Shown: piece by piece, positions 1-8,268 of the stretch
How positions within the stretch are numbered: the stretch's first letter is position 1
Layout: every line of letters begins with the position of its first letter
DNA from: Actinomycetota bacterium
GTDB taxonomy: Bacteria > Actinomycetota > Actinomycetes > Nanopelagicales > Nanopelagicaceae
Assembly: GCA_947487595.1 (NCBI GenBank)
Contig: CANKXJ010000014.1
Span: forward strand, 1-15,411
Direction of reading: 5' to 3'
Length of the DNA stretch: 15,411 bases
Program-made: the position numbers and the translations under genes
Notes under the pieces: model-generated
The model's input: the letters and a program-made list of their open reading frames with translations, nothing else
Database searches by the model: none
Told to the model about the DNA's origin: nothing

Positions 1-1202
1 ATAAGAAGGTAGCAACACAAGTAAACATTCCTGGTTTTCGCAAAGGCAAAGTTCCTGCATCAATGATTGATCAGCGCGTGGGTCGTGGAACTGTTCTCGA
101 TGAGGCCATCAACGCAGCTCTTCCAGATTTCTATGGCCAGGCAGCTCGCGAACACACAGTTGCTGTCATCGGACGTCCAGTAGTTGATGTTAAAGAGTTC
201 GTTGATAACGAGAAGCTTGTTTTCACTGTTGAGGTGGATGTGCGCCCAGAAGTAATTTTGCCTGACTTCTCACAGATCACAGTTGAAGTTGATGATGTTG
301 CTGTGGCTGATACAGATATTGATGAGCAGGTTGAATCTTTGCGCACACGCTTTGGAACTCTCACAACAGTTGAGCGCGCAGTTGCTAACGGCGACTTTGC
401 AACTCTAGATATGAACGCCTTTATCAACGGTGAAAGCGTTGAAGGCGGGCAGGCAAATGATCTTTCATATGAAGTTGGTTCAGACAAGATGATTGCTGGT
501 CTGGATGAGATTTTGATTGGGATGAACGTTGGCGACACAAAGCGCTTTGAAACTGAGCTTGTTGGTCAGCAAGAGGGTGAAAAGGGTGAAGTAGAGGCAA
601 CAGTGAAAGCTGTGAAGGAGCGCGAGCTTCCACCTGTTGATGATGCTTTTGCAAAGCTTGCCTCAGAGTTTGATACTTTGGCCGAGCTTCGTGAAGATTT
701 CCGCGAGCGCTTAGGCCGCGTGAAGAAGATGGAACAAGGAACACAGGCACGTGATCGCCTGGTCAAAAAACTACTTGCAGATCTAGATATTCCAGTCCCA
801 GATGCCCTAGTTGAACTAGAAGTAAATGATCACCTAGAGGGTGAAGGACGCTCAGAAGATGCTGCTCACCGGGCTGAAGTTGATGGTGAAGTCCGTGCAT
901 CACTCAAATCTGATTTCTTACTCGATGCAATCGTTCAAAGTGAAGATGTTCAGGTCACTGAGATTGAACTCACTGAGTATTTAGTTCGCACATCTCAGCG
1001 CTATGGAATGGCTCCTCAGCAATTTGCTGAAGAGCTACAAAAGGCTGGCCAGATTTCACAGTTGGTTGCAGAAGTAACACGCGCAAAGGCGTTGGCATCA
1101 GTCCTTGGTCGTATTACGGTTAAAGATGCATCAGGTGGCGTCATTGATCTAGAAGCCTTGCGCCCACAGCCAACACCTGCTGATTTAGTCGAAGAGGCTT
1201 AA
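1..1202 (+). CDS. tig: Trigger factor, 5' end cut off by window
   Basis: Ribosome-associated chaperone and peptidyl-prolyl isomerase that meets nascent chains at the ribosome exit. The frame is open from base 3, well before the first ATG at 63, and upstream codons give VNIPGFRKGKVP, containing the GFRxGK ribosome-docking signature of the N-terminal domain. The true start therefore lies outside the window, with roughly 30 residues missing by comparison with the family. The FKBP-like PPIase domain follows (about bases 390-630, including the stretch YEVGSDKMIAGLDEILIG), then the helical C-terminal chaperone domain (RTSQRYGMAPQQF near base 990). The visible 400 residues match actinobacterial trigger factors closely, with a shorter acidic tail. 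It lies directly upstream of clpP1P2, the usual arrangement. Stop is TAA at 1200-1202. Confidence 0.96.
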   Translation, partial: KKVATQVNIPGFRKGKVPASMIDQRVGRGTVLDEAINAALPDFYGQAAREHTVAVIGRPVVDVKEFVDNEKLVFTVEVDVRPEVILPDFSQITVEVDDVAVADTDIDEQVESLRTRFGTLTTVERAVANGDFATLDMNAFINGESVEGGQANDLSYEVGSDKMIAGLDEILIGMNVGDTKRFETELVGQQEGEKGEVEATVKAVKERELPPVDDAFAKLASEFDTLAELREDFRERLGRVKKMEQGTQARDRLVKKLLADLDIPVPDALVELEVNDHLEGEGRSEDAAHRAEVDGEVRASLKSDFLLDAIVQSEDVQVTEIELTEYLVRTSQRYGMAPQQFAEELQKAGQISQLVAEVTRAKALASVLGRITVKDASGGVIDLEALRPQPTPADLVEEA

Positions 1203-1279
1203 AGGTCTTTAGCCCTAAGCGAACATCGCCCACCTCACGCTCCTTTTTGCCGATATTGGGAAGCATTTAGTGCGCAACA

Positions 1280-1307
1280 TTGTTAAGGTCACTACAGGTA
1301 ATACATT
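1280..1307 (+). promoter_or_regulatory. Weak candidate promoter for clpP1
   Basis: TTGTTA at 1280-1285 and TACATT at 1302-1307 are spaced by 16 nt and each match 4 of 6 bases of the sigma-70-type consensus. The predicted start near 1314 falls on the Shine-Dalgarno itself, which weakens the call; clpP1 may instead be read through from tig. Confidence 0.22.
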
Positions 1308-1313
1308 GCAACG

Positions 1314-1320
1314 AGGAGGA
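1314..1320 (+). promoter_or_regulatory. Ribosome binding site that fixes the GTG start of clpP1
   Basis: AGGAGGA lies 8 nt before the GTG at 1329. The nearest downstream ATG (1347) would be too far, so the GTG is the supported start. Confidence 0.85.
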
Positions 1321-1328
1321 ATACTCAC

Positions 1329-1907
1329 GTGGATTTAGATAGCAAAATGAAGGACCAGATTTACAACCGCTTGCTTGAAGAGCGCATTGTTTTCTTGTCA
1401 GGTGAAGTCCGCGATGAGATGGCCAACATGGTCTGTGCTCAACTACTTCTTCTATCCTCTTTGGATCCAAAGAAAGATATTTTCTTATACATCAACTCTC
1501 CAGGCGGATCTGTAACTGCAGGTATGGCTGTCTATGACACCATGGAGTTAATTCCAAATGATGTTGCCACAGTTACCTTTGGAATGGCTGCATCAATGGG
1601 TCAGTTCCTTCTAACATCAGGAGCTAAAGGCAAGCGTTATGCAACTAATAGCTCTCGTATCTTGATGCACCAGCCACTGGGTGGAATTGGTGGAACAGCA
1701 ATTGATATTCGTATTCAGGCTGAACAGATGGCGATTACAAAGCAAACTCTTTCAGAGCTAAACGCTTTGCATACTGGTCAAAGCCTCGAGAAGATTCTTG
1801 CAGACTCAGATCGCGATAACTGGTTTAACGCCGGTGATGCCAAGGATTATGGCTTTGTGGATCATGTAGTTACTTCATTGGGACAAATCACAGGAGGGAA
1901 AGCGTAA
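1329..1907 (+). CDS. clpP1: ATP-dependent Clp protease proteolytic subunit ClpP1
   Basis: Serine peptidase subunit of the Clp protease. At 192 residues it is the family's usual length. The catalytic triad is visible: Ser89 in GMAASMGQ, His114 in LMHQP and Asp163 in SDRDNWF. The SPGGS oxyanion/strand motif is at 57-61 and the HTGQ handle segment at 148-151. The start is GTG behind a strong AGGAGGA site. In mycobacteria, ClpP1 and ClpP2 form a mixed tetradecamer of two different heptamers; the adjacent clpP2, overlapping by one base (TAATG), implies the same partnership here. It resembles actinobacterial ClpP1 more than ClpP2 in the residues around the nucleophile (MAASMG versus QAASAAA). Confidence 0.96.
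   Translation: MDLDSKMKDQIYNRLLEERIVFLSGEVRDEMANMVCAQLLLLSSLDPKKDIFLYINSPGGSVTAGMAVYDTMELIPNDVATVTFGMAASMGQFLLTSGAKGKRYATNSSRILMHQPLGGIGGTAIDIRIQAEQMAITKQTLSELNALHTGQSLEKILADSDRDNWFNAGDAKDYGFVDHVVTSLGQITGGKA
1892..1898 (+). promoter_or_regulatory. Ribosome binding site for clpP2 inside the clpP1 3' end
   Basis: AGGAGGG lies 8 nt before the clpP2 ATG, within the last clpP1 codons. A full site plus a TAATG overlap suggests both new initiation and coupling, which would keep the two subunits balanced. Confidence 0.8.
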
Positions 1908-2530
1908 TGACATTTCAAGAGATTAACTCACGCTACGTTCTTCCAACTGTTGAAGAAAAAACTGCATATGGATACAAGCGTCAAGATCCATATACAAAGC
2001 TATTTGAAGAGCGCATTATTTTCATGGGTCAACCCATCGATGACACAGTTGCAAACGATGTAATGGCCCAGCTATTGACTCTGGAATCTATGGATCCAGA
2101 TCGCGACATCATGATCTACATCAACTCACCTGGTGGATCTTTTACTGCTCTTACAGCTATTTATGACACTATGCAGTTTGTGCGCCCAGATATCAGCACG
2201 ATTTGCTTGGGCCAAGCAGCATCTGCTGCCGCAGTCATTCTTGCGGGGGGTGCAAAGGGAAAGCGTTACGCTCTTGAACACTCACGTATCTTGATTCACC
2301 AACCTTCATCAGAGGGTGGTGGTCAGGCATCTGATATTGAAATTCAAGCTCGCGAAATCGATCGAATCACTCGCCTGCAAGAAGATCTGTTATCACGCCA
2401 CGTTGTGAAGTCATCTGAAGAGATTCGCAAAGACATCGAGCGCGACAAGATTCTTACAGCGGCAGAAGCTGTTGAGTACGGAATCATCGATCAGGTATTG
2501 GCATCACGTAAGGCCAAGCCAACTAAGTAA
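1907..2530 (+). CDS. clpP2: ATP-dependent Clp protease proteolytic subunit ClpP2
   Basis: Second Clp peptidase subunit, 207 residues. The triad is intact: Ser106 in GQAASAAA, His131 in LIHQP and Asp180 in ERDKILT. The N-terminal segment SRYVLP at about 8-13 and the FEERIIF strand at 33-39 match actinobacterial ClpP2. The ATG shares its A with the last base of the clpP1 stop. By the known mycobacterial system, ClpP2 is expected to be one ring of the ClpP1P2 tetradecamer and often the face that docks the ATPase; that role is inferred, not visible. Transcription probably stops in the terminator 20 nt downstream, separating this pair from clpX. Confidence 0.96.
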   Translation: MTFQEINSRYVLPTVEEKTAYGYKRQDPYTKLFEERIIFMGQPIDDTVANDVMAQLLTLESMDPDRDIMIYINSPGGSFTALTAIYDTMQFVRPDISTICLGQAASAAAVILAGGAKGKRYALEHSRILIHQPSSEGGGQASDIEIQAREIDRITRLQEDLLSRHVVKSSEEIRKDIERDKILTAAEAVEYGIIDQVLASRKAKPTK

Positions 2531-2549
2531 TCTTTCTATGAAACTATTT

Positions 2550-2592
2550 GAGGCGGGCTCCCTTTGCTCTTATGAGGGATACCGTCTCTTTT
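2550..2592 (+). terminator. Intrinsic terminator after clpP2
   Basis: The outer arm GAGGCGG (2550-2556) pairs with CCGTCTC (2582-2588), with one G-U pair. After a 2x2 mismatch the inner arm TCCCT (2559-2563) pairs with AGGGA (2575-2579) around an 11-nt loop. TTTT follows at once at 2589-2592, then GG and three more T. It is the clearest intrinsic terminator seen in this window. Confidence 0.85.
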
Positions 2593-2714
2593 GGTTTAGT
2601 AATACTAATTTTCTTCGTTGTCGGACTATATTTGCCTATTAATTATTCTCAGGGCGAACAGAGATAAGCGTAAAAGGGCCCACATAAAACCGCTAAAGAA
2701 TCTAAAATTTAGCC
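2593..2714 (+). promoter_or_regulatory. clpX upstream region
   Basis: About 120 nt of A/T-rich sequence between the terminator and clpX. It contains several possible -10 boxes, including TATATT at 2627-2632 and TATTCT at 2644-2649, and lacks any Shine-Dalgarno. Its best-placed element is the leaderless -10 at 2703-2708, listed separately. More than one start site is possible. Confidence 0.45.
2703..2708 (+). promoter_or_regulatory. -10 box of a probable leaderless clpX promoter
   Basis: TAAAAT sits 6 nt before the clpX ATG, placing the expected transcription start on or next to the A of the start codon. There is no ribosome binding site between, so translation would begin at the mRNA 5' end, as is common in actinobacteria. 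No convincing -35 is visible. Confidence 0.6.
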
Positions 2715-4001
2715 ATGACCAGAATCGGTGAAACAAGTGACCTGCTCAAGTGTTCCTTCTGCGGAAAAACTCAGAAGCAAGTTAAAAAACTCATTGCCGG
2801 ACCTGGCGTCTATATCTGCGATGAATGTATTGAACTCTGTAATGAGATCATTGTTGAAGAGCTCTCCGAAGCATCTTCCCTAGGTCTTGCAGAACTTCCT
2901 AAGCCACAAGAGATCTTTGAGTTCCTAGATCAATATGTCATCGGACAAGACCGTGCGAAGAAGTCACTGTCAGTTGCGGTGTATAACCATTACAAGCGCG
3001 TGCAAAGTGGTAATCGTGAAGATCAAATTGAATTAGCTAAATCAAATATCTTGCTTCTAGGCCCAACTGGTTGCGGTAAGACTCTGATGGCTCAAACTCT
3101 TGCACGCATGCTCAATGTTCCTTTTGCCATCGCTGATGCAACTGCGCTAACAGAGGCTGGCTATGTGGGTGAAGATGTTGAAAACATTTTGCTTAAGCTC
3201 CTGCAAGCTGCTGATTACGATGTCAAGAAGGCAGAAACAGGAATTATCTACATCGATGAAATCGATAAGGTTGCTCGTAAATCTGAGAACCCCTCAATTA
3301 CTCGAGATGTTTCCGGTGAAGGTGTTCAGCAGGCGTTACTGAAGATTCTTGAAGGAACTGTTGCATCTGTACCACCACAAGGTGGTCGCAAGCACCCACA
3401 CCAAGAGTTCATTCAAATCGACACAACAAACGTTCTCTTTATTGTTGGCGGCGCATTTTCTGGATTAGAGAAGATCATTGAAAGCCGTGTTGGTAAATCA
3501 GGCGTGGGCTTTAATGCCACTTTGCAGGATGCAAATGATAAAAACCGTAAGGATATTTTTGCTGATGTGATGCCTGAGGATCTTTTGAAGTTTGGAATGA
3601 TCCCAGAGTTCATTGGCCGCTTGCCAGTTCTCACAAGTGTTGAGAATTTAGACAAAGAAGCGCTTATGCAGATTTTAACCGTGCCTAAGAACGCACTTGT
3701 GAAGCAGTATCAACGCCTCTTTGATTTAGATAACGTTGAACTTGAATTTGAATCTGAGGCCTTAGATGCCATTGCAGATCTTGCATTGGTTCGTGGAACT
3801 GGCGCTCGTGGCCTTCGTGCAATCATGGAATCAACGCTTTTGAGTGTGATGTATGACGTTCCTAGCCGTGGAGATGTAGCCAAAGTCATTGTGAACAAAG
3901 AGTGCATCAAAAATGGGGCGCAACCGCAATTTATTAAACGAACTGGTGATATTCCAAAGCGCTCACGCGTAGTAAAAGGTCAAGAGGAGAAGAGCGCGTA
4001 A
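2715..4001 (+). CDS. clpX: ATP-dependent Clp protease ATP-binding subunit ClpX
   Basis: AAA+ unfoldase that recognises substrates and feeds them into ClpP. At 428 residues it has normal family length. The N-terminal zinc-binding domain has Cys13, Cys16, Cys35 and Cys38. The Walker A motif GPTGCGKT is at 116-123, pore loop GYVGED at 149-154, Walker B IIYIDEID at 177-184 and the RKH loop at 225-227. The ClpP-docking loop reads VGF at 264-266, a conservative form of the usual IGF/LGF tripeptide. A sensor-2 type GARGLR segment lies near the C-terminus (around base 3802). The gene is cut off from clpP2 by a terminator and probably has its own leaderless transcript. valS begins 15 nt after the stop. 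Confidence 0.97.
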   Translation: MTRIGETSDLLKCSFCGKTQKQVKKLIAGPGVYICDECIELCNEIIVEELSEASSLGLAELPKPQEIFEFLDQYVIGQDRAKKSLSVAVYNHYKRVQSGNREDQIELAKSNILLLGPTGCGKTLMAQTLARMLNVPFAIADATALTEAGYVGEDVENILLKLLQAADYDVKKAETGIIYIDEIDKVARKSENPSITRDVSGEGVQQALLKILEGTVASVPPQGGRKHPHQEFIQIDTTNVLFIVGGAFSGLEKIIESRVGKSGVGFNATLQDANDKNRKDIFADVMPEDLLKFGMIPEFIGRLPVLTSVENLDKEALMQILTVPKNALVKQYQRLFDLDNVELEFESEALDAIADLALVRGTGARGLRAIMESTLLSVMYDVPSRGDVAKVIVNKECIKNGAQPQFIKRTGDIPKRSRVVKGQEEKSA

Positions 4002-4003
4002 TC

Positions 4004-4009
4004 TAGACT
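4004..4009 (+). promoter_or_regulatory. -10 box of a probable leaderless valS promoter
   Basis: TAGACT begins two bases after the clpX stop codon and ends 7 nt before the valS ATG. No Shine-Dalgarno is within reach; the purine-rich stretch at 3982-3994 is too far upstream. The same hexamer occurs in the same position before ndk. Confidence 0.6.
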
Positions 4010-4016
4010 GCTCCTT

Positions 4017-6593
4017 ATGTCCGGCGACCTAGCTTCCAGTTTTTCACCAGCTGATATCGAGGCAACCCTGTATCAAAAATGGGTCAGTGCTGGCTACTTC
4101 ACGGCAGATGCATCATCTAGCAAACCTGCTTTCTCAATTGTTCTTCCGCCACCCAATGTGACAGGCGTTTTACATATCGGTCACGCACTTGATCAAACTC
4201 TTCAAGATTGTTTATCTCGCATGAAGCGCATGAAAGGTTTTGAAGTTCTATGGCTTCCTGGAATGGACCATGCAGGGATTGCAACACAAAACGTTGTTGA
4301 GAAGCAGTTAGCCTCAGGTGGTAAATCTCGTCATGATTTAGGGCGCGAAGAGTTTGTTAAAAAAGTTTGGGAGTGGAAGGCTGAATCTGGCGGTGCAATC
4401 CTTGAACAGATGAAGCGCCTTGGTTCATCAGTTGATTGGTCACGTGAGCGCTTCACCATGGATGAGGCGATGTCTAACTCTGTACTTACTTTATTTAAGA
4501 AGATGCATGATGCGGGCCTGATTTATCGCGCAGAGCGAATCATTAACTGGTGTCCTCGTTGCTTAACTGCTCTTTCAGATATTGAAGTTGAATACCAGGA
4601 TGATTCAGGTGAGTTTGTTTCAGTACGTTATGGTGAAGGCGAACAAAGCATCACCGTTGCAACAACTCGTCCAGAGACAATGATGGGTGATGGGGCAGTT
4701 GCCGTGCACCCTGATGATCCACGCTATAAGCACATGGTTGGCACATCAGTGTTGCTCCCACTTGTTAACCGCATGATTCCAATCATTGCCGATGAGTTAG
4801 TTGATCCTGATTTTGGAACGGGCGCAGTGAAAGTAACTGCAGCCCATGATCCCAATGACTTTGAGATGGCCGTTCGCCACAATGTTCCATTCGTTGTGAT
4901 TATGAATGAGCACGGTGTTATGGATGGCACTGGAACAGAGTTTGATGGCATGGATCGCTTTGAAGCACGCGTGGCTGTGGTTGAAAAACTACGCTCCATG
5001 GGGCGCATCGTTGCTGAAAAGCGTCCTTACATTCACGCAGTGGGTCACTGTTCACGCTGTGACACAACAGTTGAACCACGTTTATCAAAGCAGTGGTTTG
5101 TAAAGGTTGCTCCTCTTGCAAAGGCATCAGCTGAGGCTGTGCGCAATGGCTCAGTAACAATTGAACCTAAAGAGTTAGAACCTCGTTATTTTGATTGGGT
5201 AGATAACATGCATGACTGGTGTATTTCTCGCCAGTTGTGGTGGGGTCACCGCATTCCAGTTTGGTATGGACCAAATGGTGAAGTTGTCGTTGTTGGTCCA
5301 GGTGAATCAGCACCTGCCGGCTACACACAAGATCCAGATGTTTTAGATACTTGGTTCTCATCCGGGCAATGGGCATTTTCAACATTTGGTTGGCCAGAAA
5401 AAACCGCTGATTTAGCTAAGTTCTATCCGACTTCAGTTCTAGTAACTGGCTATGACATTTTGTTCTTCTGGGTAGTGCGCATGATGATGATGAGTACTTT
5501 TGCTATGGATGGTGTGCCACCGTTTAAGACAATCATGTTGCATGGTTTGGTGCGCGATCAATTTGGTAAAAAGATGTCTAAGAGTCGTGGAAATGTTATT
5601 GATCCCATTGAGTTCATGGACAAATACGGCGCAGATGCTCTGCGCTTTACTTTGGCACGCGGTGCTAATCCAGGCACAGACCAAGCACTTGCTGAAGACT
5701 GGATTGGTGGTTCACGTAACTTTGCTACCAAACTCTGGAATGCAACCCGCTTTGCAATGATGAATGGTGCAACTGTTGAAGGTGAACTTCCAGCAGTTGA
5801 TTCACTCAACGCTATTGATAAGTGGATCCTGAGCCGATTGTCAGAGACTGTCTCTGAAGTTGATTCACTGCTTGAAAAGTATGAGTTTGCTCGTGCCTGT
5901 GAGATTTTGTATCACTTTGCTTGGGATGACCTATGTGACTGGTACCTAGAGCTTTCAAAGGAAACTTTTGCAGGAGCTGATTCACAAAATACTAAGCGCG
6001 TTCTGGGTCATGTTCTTGATCAACTCTTGCGCCTTTTGCACCCAGTAATGCCATTTATTACTGAGCAGCTCTGGACAACGTTAACTGGGGCAGAATCACT
6101 CGTTATTGCTAAGTGGCCTGTGGCAGATGCTGCCCACGTTGATAAGGCTTCAGAAAAGCTTGTTACGCAGATGCAAGAGATCATCACTGATGTTCGCAGG
6201 TTTAGAAATGACCAAGGCATTAAGACTTCACTCAAGATTCCTGCACGCTTTGTGGCAAAGGGAGCAATTGCTGATTATTCAAGCGCAATGGCTTTTGTTT
6301 TGCGCCTTGAGCTTGGCGAAATTACACCAAGTGCAAAGGTTGAAATCGGTTCAGTAAAGGTGGAGTTCGATTTGACTGGATCAATCGATGTTGTCGCAGA
6401 GCGCGCTCGATTGGAAAAGGATTTAGCTGCAGCGATTAAGGATAAGCAGACTGCAGAAGTGAAGTTGAACAACGACGGTTTCATGGCCAAAGCACCTGAG
6501 AGTGTTGTTGTTGAAATCCGTGAACGTTTAGCTAAAACTAGTTCTGATATCGAACGCCTCACAGCACAACTTGGCGCACTACCTTCAGCATGA
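4017..6593 (+). CDS. valS: Valine--tRNA ligase
   Basis: Class Ia aminoacyl-tRNA synthetase charging tRNA-Val in the cytoplasm. At 858 residues it is near the usual size. The PPPNVTG-LHIGH motif places HIGH at residues 53-56, and KMSKS is at 519-523; both are intact. The inserted editing domain, which removes mischarged threonine, carries TTRPET at 216-221. A zinc-ribbon-like pair, CPRC near base 4551, and CSRC near base 5049 are visible, as is the DWCISRQLWWGHRIPVWY block of this enzyme class. The C-terminal 70 residues, rich in Lys, Glu and Ala, form the tRNA-binding coiled coil typical of ValRS. The start has no ribosome binding site and probably uses a leaderless transcript. Its stop overlaps the folC start (ATGA). 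Confidence 0.97.
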   Translation: MSGDLASSFSPADIEATLYQKWVSAGYFTADASSSKPAFSIVLPPPNVTGVLHIGHALDQTLQDCLSRMKRMKGFEVLWLPGMDHAGIATQNVVEKQLASGGKSRHDLGREEFVKKVWEWKAESGGAILEQMKRLGSSVDWSRERFTMDEAMSNSVLTLFKKMHDAGLIYRAERIINWCPRCLTALSDIEVEYQDDSGEFVSVRYGEGEQSITVATTRPETMMGDGAVAVHPDDPRYKHMVGTSVLLPLVNRMIPIIADELVDPDFGTGAVKVTAAHDPNDFEMAVRHNVPFVVIMNEHGVMDGTGTEFDGMDRFEARVAVVEKLRSMGRIVAEKRPYIHAVGHCSRCDTTVEPRLSKQWFVKVAPLAKASAEAVRNGSVTIEPKELEPRYFDWVDNMHDWCISRQLWWGHRIPVWYGPNGEVVVVGPGESAPAGYTQDPDVLDTWFSSGQWAFSTFGWPEKTADLAKFYPTSVLVTGYDILFFWVVRMMMMSTFAMDGVPPFKTIMLHGLVRDQFGKKMSKSRGNVIDPIEFMDKYGADALRFTLARGANPGTDQALAEDWIGGSRNFATKLWNATRFAMMNGATVEGELPAVDSLNAIDKWILSRLSETVSEVDSLLEKYEFARACEILYHFAWDDLCDWYLELSKETFAGADSQNTKRVLGHVLDQLLRLLHPVMPFITEQLWTTLTGAESLVIAKWPVADAAHVDKASEKLVTQMQEIITDVRRFRNDQGIKTSLKIPARFVAKGAIADYSSAMAFVLRLELGEITPSAKVEIGSVKVEFDLTGSIDVVAERARLEKDLAAAIKDKQTAEVKLNNDGFMAKAPESVVVEIRERLAKTSSDIERLTAQLGALPSA

Positions 6594-7936
6594 TTATTTC
6601 TCCTGATGATCAAGAGCGCGTTGATGCAATTGAGCAAGCGCTACTAGCGCGCTGGCCAGAAGTTCGAATTGATCCAACAACAGAGCGCATTGCAGCCCTT
6701 GTTGATATTTTGGGTTCACCGCAGCTGACATATCCAACAATTCATGTGGGTGGAACAAATGGAAAGACCACCACAACACGAATGATTGATTCGCTCTTAT
6801 TCGCCCATGGTTTGCGTACTGGGCGCTTTACTAGCCCACATCTTGAAACCTATCGTGAGCGCATTTCAATTAACGGCGAGCCCATTGATCCTAAAGATTT
6901 AATCTTTGCCTATAACGATATTGCTGCATATTTAGATTTAATGGATGAAAAGTTTGAACATCCCATCTCATTCTTTGAAGCAATCACAGCACTTGGCTTT
7001 GTCGCCTTTGCTGAACACCCTGTAGATGTTGGAGTTATTGAAGTTGGTATGGGTGGGCAGTGGGATGCAACAAATGTTGTTGATGCAGATGTCTCAGTAA
7101 TCATGCCAATTGGCTTTGATCACATGGAATATCTAGGCAATACTCTGCATGAAATCGCTTCTACTAAGGCTGGAATCATAAAAGAAGGCGGCTTTGTTGT
7201 GCTGGCCCAACAAGAGCCAGAGGCTGCTAAGGAGTTAATTAGAAAAGCTGCAGAAGTTGGCGCAGATGTTGTGCGTGAAGGCGTTGAGTATTCAGTTGCC
7301 TCAAGAGCAATCGCAGTCGGGGGACAGCTCCTGACTATTCAAGGTTTGCACGACACATACGATGAAATTTTCTTGCCTCTCCATGGCAAGCACCAAGCCG
7401 CTAACGCTGCCAGCGCCCTGGTAGCAGTGGAAGCTTTCTTTGGCGATCAACCACTAGATATTGAAGCAGTGCGTGCAGGCTTTGCCGCAGTTACTTCACC
7501 TGGTCGCTGCGAGGTAGTTCACCGCGATCCGACGGTAATTTTAGATGCTGCGCATAATCCGCATGGCGCTAAAGCACTAGCGCAGACTCTGAAGAGTGAA
7601 TTTAACTTTGATGAGATTGTGGCAGTTGTGGGTGTTTTTGGGGATAAAGATGCCCTTGGGATCTTGCAAGAGTTAGAACCAATTGTTGATCACGTCATTG
7701 TGACTCAAAGTTCATCGTCACGTGCCATGTCATCTTCTGATTTGGAAAAGCTAGCAACCTCTGTTTTTGGAAATGATCGAGTATTTGAAGTAAAGGATTT
7801 GCACACCGCCCTTGATCGAGCGGTGGGGGATGCAACTAGACCGTTAAGTGAAGATACCGTCGGGATTATTGTGACCGGATCGGTTGTTACAGTCGGTGAA
7901 GCTCGAACCTATTTGAGAAAGAAGTTTGCGAAATGA
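6590..7936 (+). CDS. folC: Folylpolyglutamate synthase / dihydrofolate synthase
   Basis: ATP-dependent ligase of the Mur ligase fold that joins glutamate to folates, and in many bacteria also to dihydropteroate. It has 448 residues. The P-loop GTNGKT is at 55-60, the folate-binding SPHLETYRERI segment at 82-92 and the C-terminal domain motif DAAHNPHG at 319-326, all clear. In the central motif usually read as GxGGRxDATN, position 157 is Gln (GMGGQWDATN), and the following block reads STKAGIIK rather than the more usual EKAGI. The rest is normal, so an active enzyme is likely. The ATG overlaps the valS stop by 4 nt with no ribosome binding site, implying coupling. The next gene again overlaps by ATGA. 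Confidence 0.95.
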   Translation: MIISPDDQERVDAIEQALLARWPEVRIDPTTERIAALVDILGSPQLTYPTIHVGGTNGKTTTTRMIDSLLFAHGLRTGRFTSPHLETYRERISINGEPIDPKDLIFAYNDIAAYLDLMDEKFEHPISFFEAITALGFVAFAEHPVDVGVIEVGMGGQWDATNVVDADVSVIMPIGFDHMEYLGNTLHEIASTKAGIIKEGGFVVLAQQEPEAAKELIRKAAEVGADVVREGVEYSVASRAIAVGGQLLTIQGLHDTYDEIFLPLHGKHQAANAASALVAVEAFFGDQPLDIEAVRAGFAAVTSPGRCEVVHRDPTVILDAAHNPHGAKALAQTLKSEFNFDEIVAVVGVFGDKDALGILQELEPIVDHVIVTQSSSSRAMSSSDLEKLATSVFGNDRVFEVKDLHTALDRAVGDATRPLSEDTVGIIVTGSVVTVGEARTYLRKKFAK

Positions 7937-8268
7937 GAATTCTAGGAGCAACAGTTCTTGTTATGGAGAGCATGACTTTGGGTTTTGCGATTTTGCTTGC
8001 AACGAAAGATCAACCTACGGCCGCCCTCATATATGGCTCTGTGATTTCACTGCTTCTATTTCTCACTGCCGGCATTCTCAAGCGACGTTCAGGTTTATAT
8101 ATCGGCTCAGTTCTGCAGGTTTTCATGATTAGTTTCGGCTTCTTCGTCCCATCCTTCTTTGTTATTGGGGTGATATTCCTAGGACTATGGGCCGCAGCCA
8201 TCATTGTGGGCCGTAAGGGAGAAGCTGCGCGTGCGGCTCTCATGGCACAAGCAGGGGAAAAGGCCTAA
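7933..8268 (+). CDS. DUF4233 family small membrane protein
   Basis: A 111-residue protein with about four hydrophobic segments (roughly 3-23, 31-50, 55-73 and 75-95) and a short basic, Ala-rich cytoplasmic tail (from GRKGEAARAA). The family is actinobacterial, of unknown function, and is found almost always between folC and ndk, as here. The starting MRILGATVLVMES pattern and length agree with it. It overlaps folC by 4 nt (ATGA), so it is very probably translated with it. No catalytic residues are recognisable. The conserved neighbourhood does not itself reveal a role. A second, shorter overlapping reading frame from 7926 is a shadow. Confidence 0.8.
   Translation: MRILGATVLVMESMTLGFAILLATKDQPTAALIYGSVISLLLFLTAGILKRRSGLYIGSVLQVFMISFGFFVPSFFVIGVIFLGLWAAAIIVGRKGEAARAALMAQAGEKA

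Larger units (their letters stand above)
1203..1328 (+). other. tig-clpP1 intergenic region with two small inverted repeats
   Basis: A 126-nt gap, large for this compact window. It holds two short adjacent inverted repeats, TTAG-CC-CTAA at 1209-1218 and GCGA-ACA-TCGC at 1219-1229, followed by a T5 run at 1244-1248. The T run is not preceded by a stable GC stem, so a real terminator for tig is doubtful. A strong Shine-Dalgarno for clpP1 ends the region. Confidence 0.4.

Noticed and set aside
63..65. ATG at 63 as the start of trigger factor
   Set aside because: The frame is open upstream to the window edge and encodes the conserved GFRxGK docking motif, so the gene starts outside the window.
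131..538. 135-codon frame on the minus strand within tig
   Set aside because: Low-complexity Ser/Thr-rich product typical of antisense shadow; the + strand clearly encodes trigger factor.
2538..2642. 34-codon open frame between clpP2 and clpX
   Set aside because: It overlaps the terminator hairpin, has no ribosome binding site, and its composition gives no recognisable protein features.
3504..3512. VGF instead of IGF in the ClpX docking loop, as possible loss of ClpP binding
   Set aside because: A hydrophobic-Gly-Phe tripeptide is retained and the change is conservative; orthologues vary at the first position.
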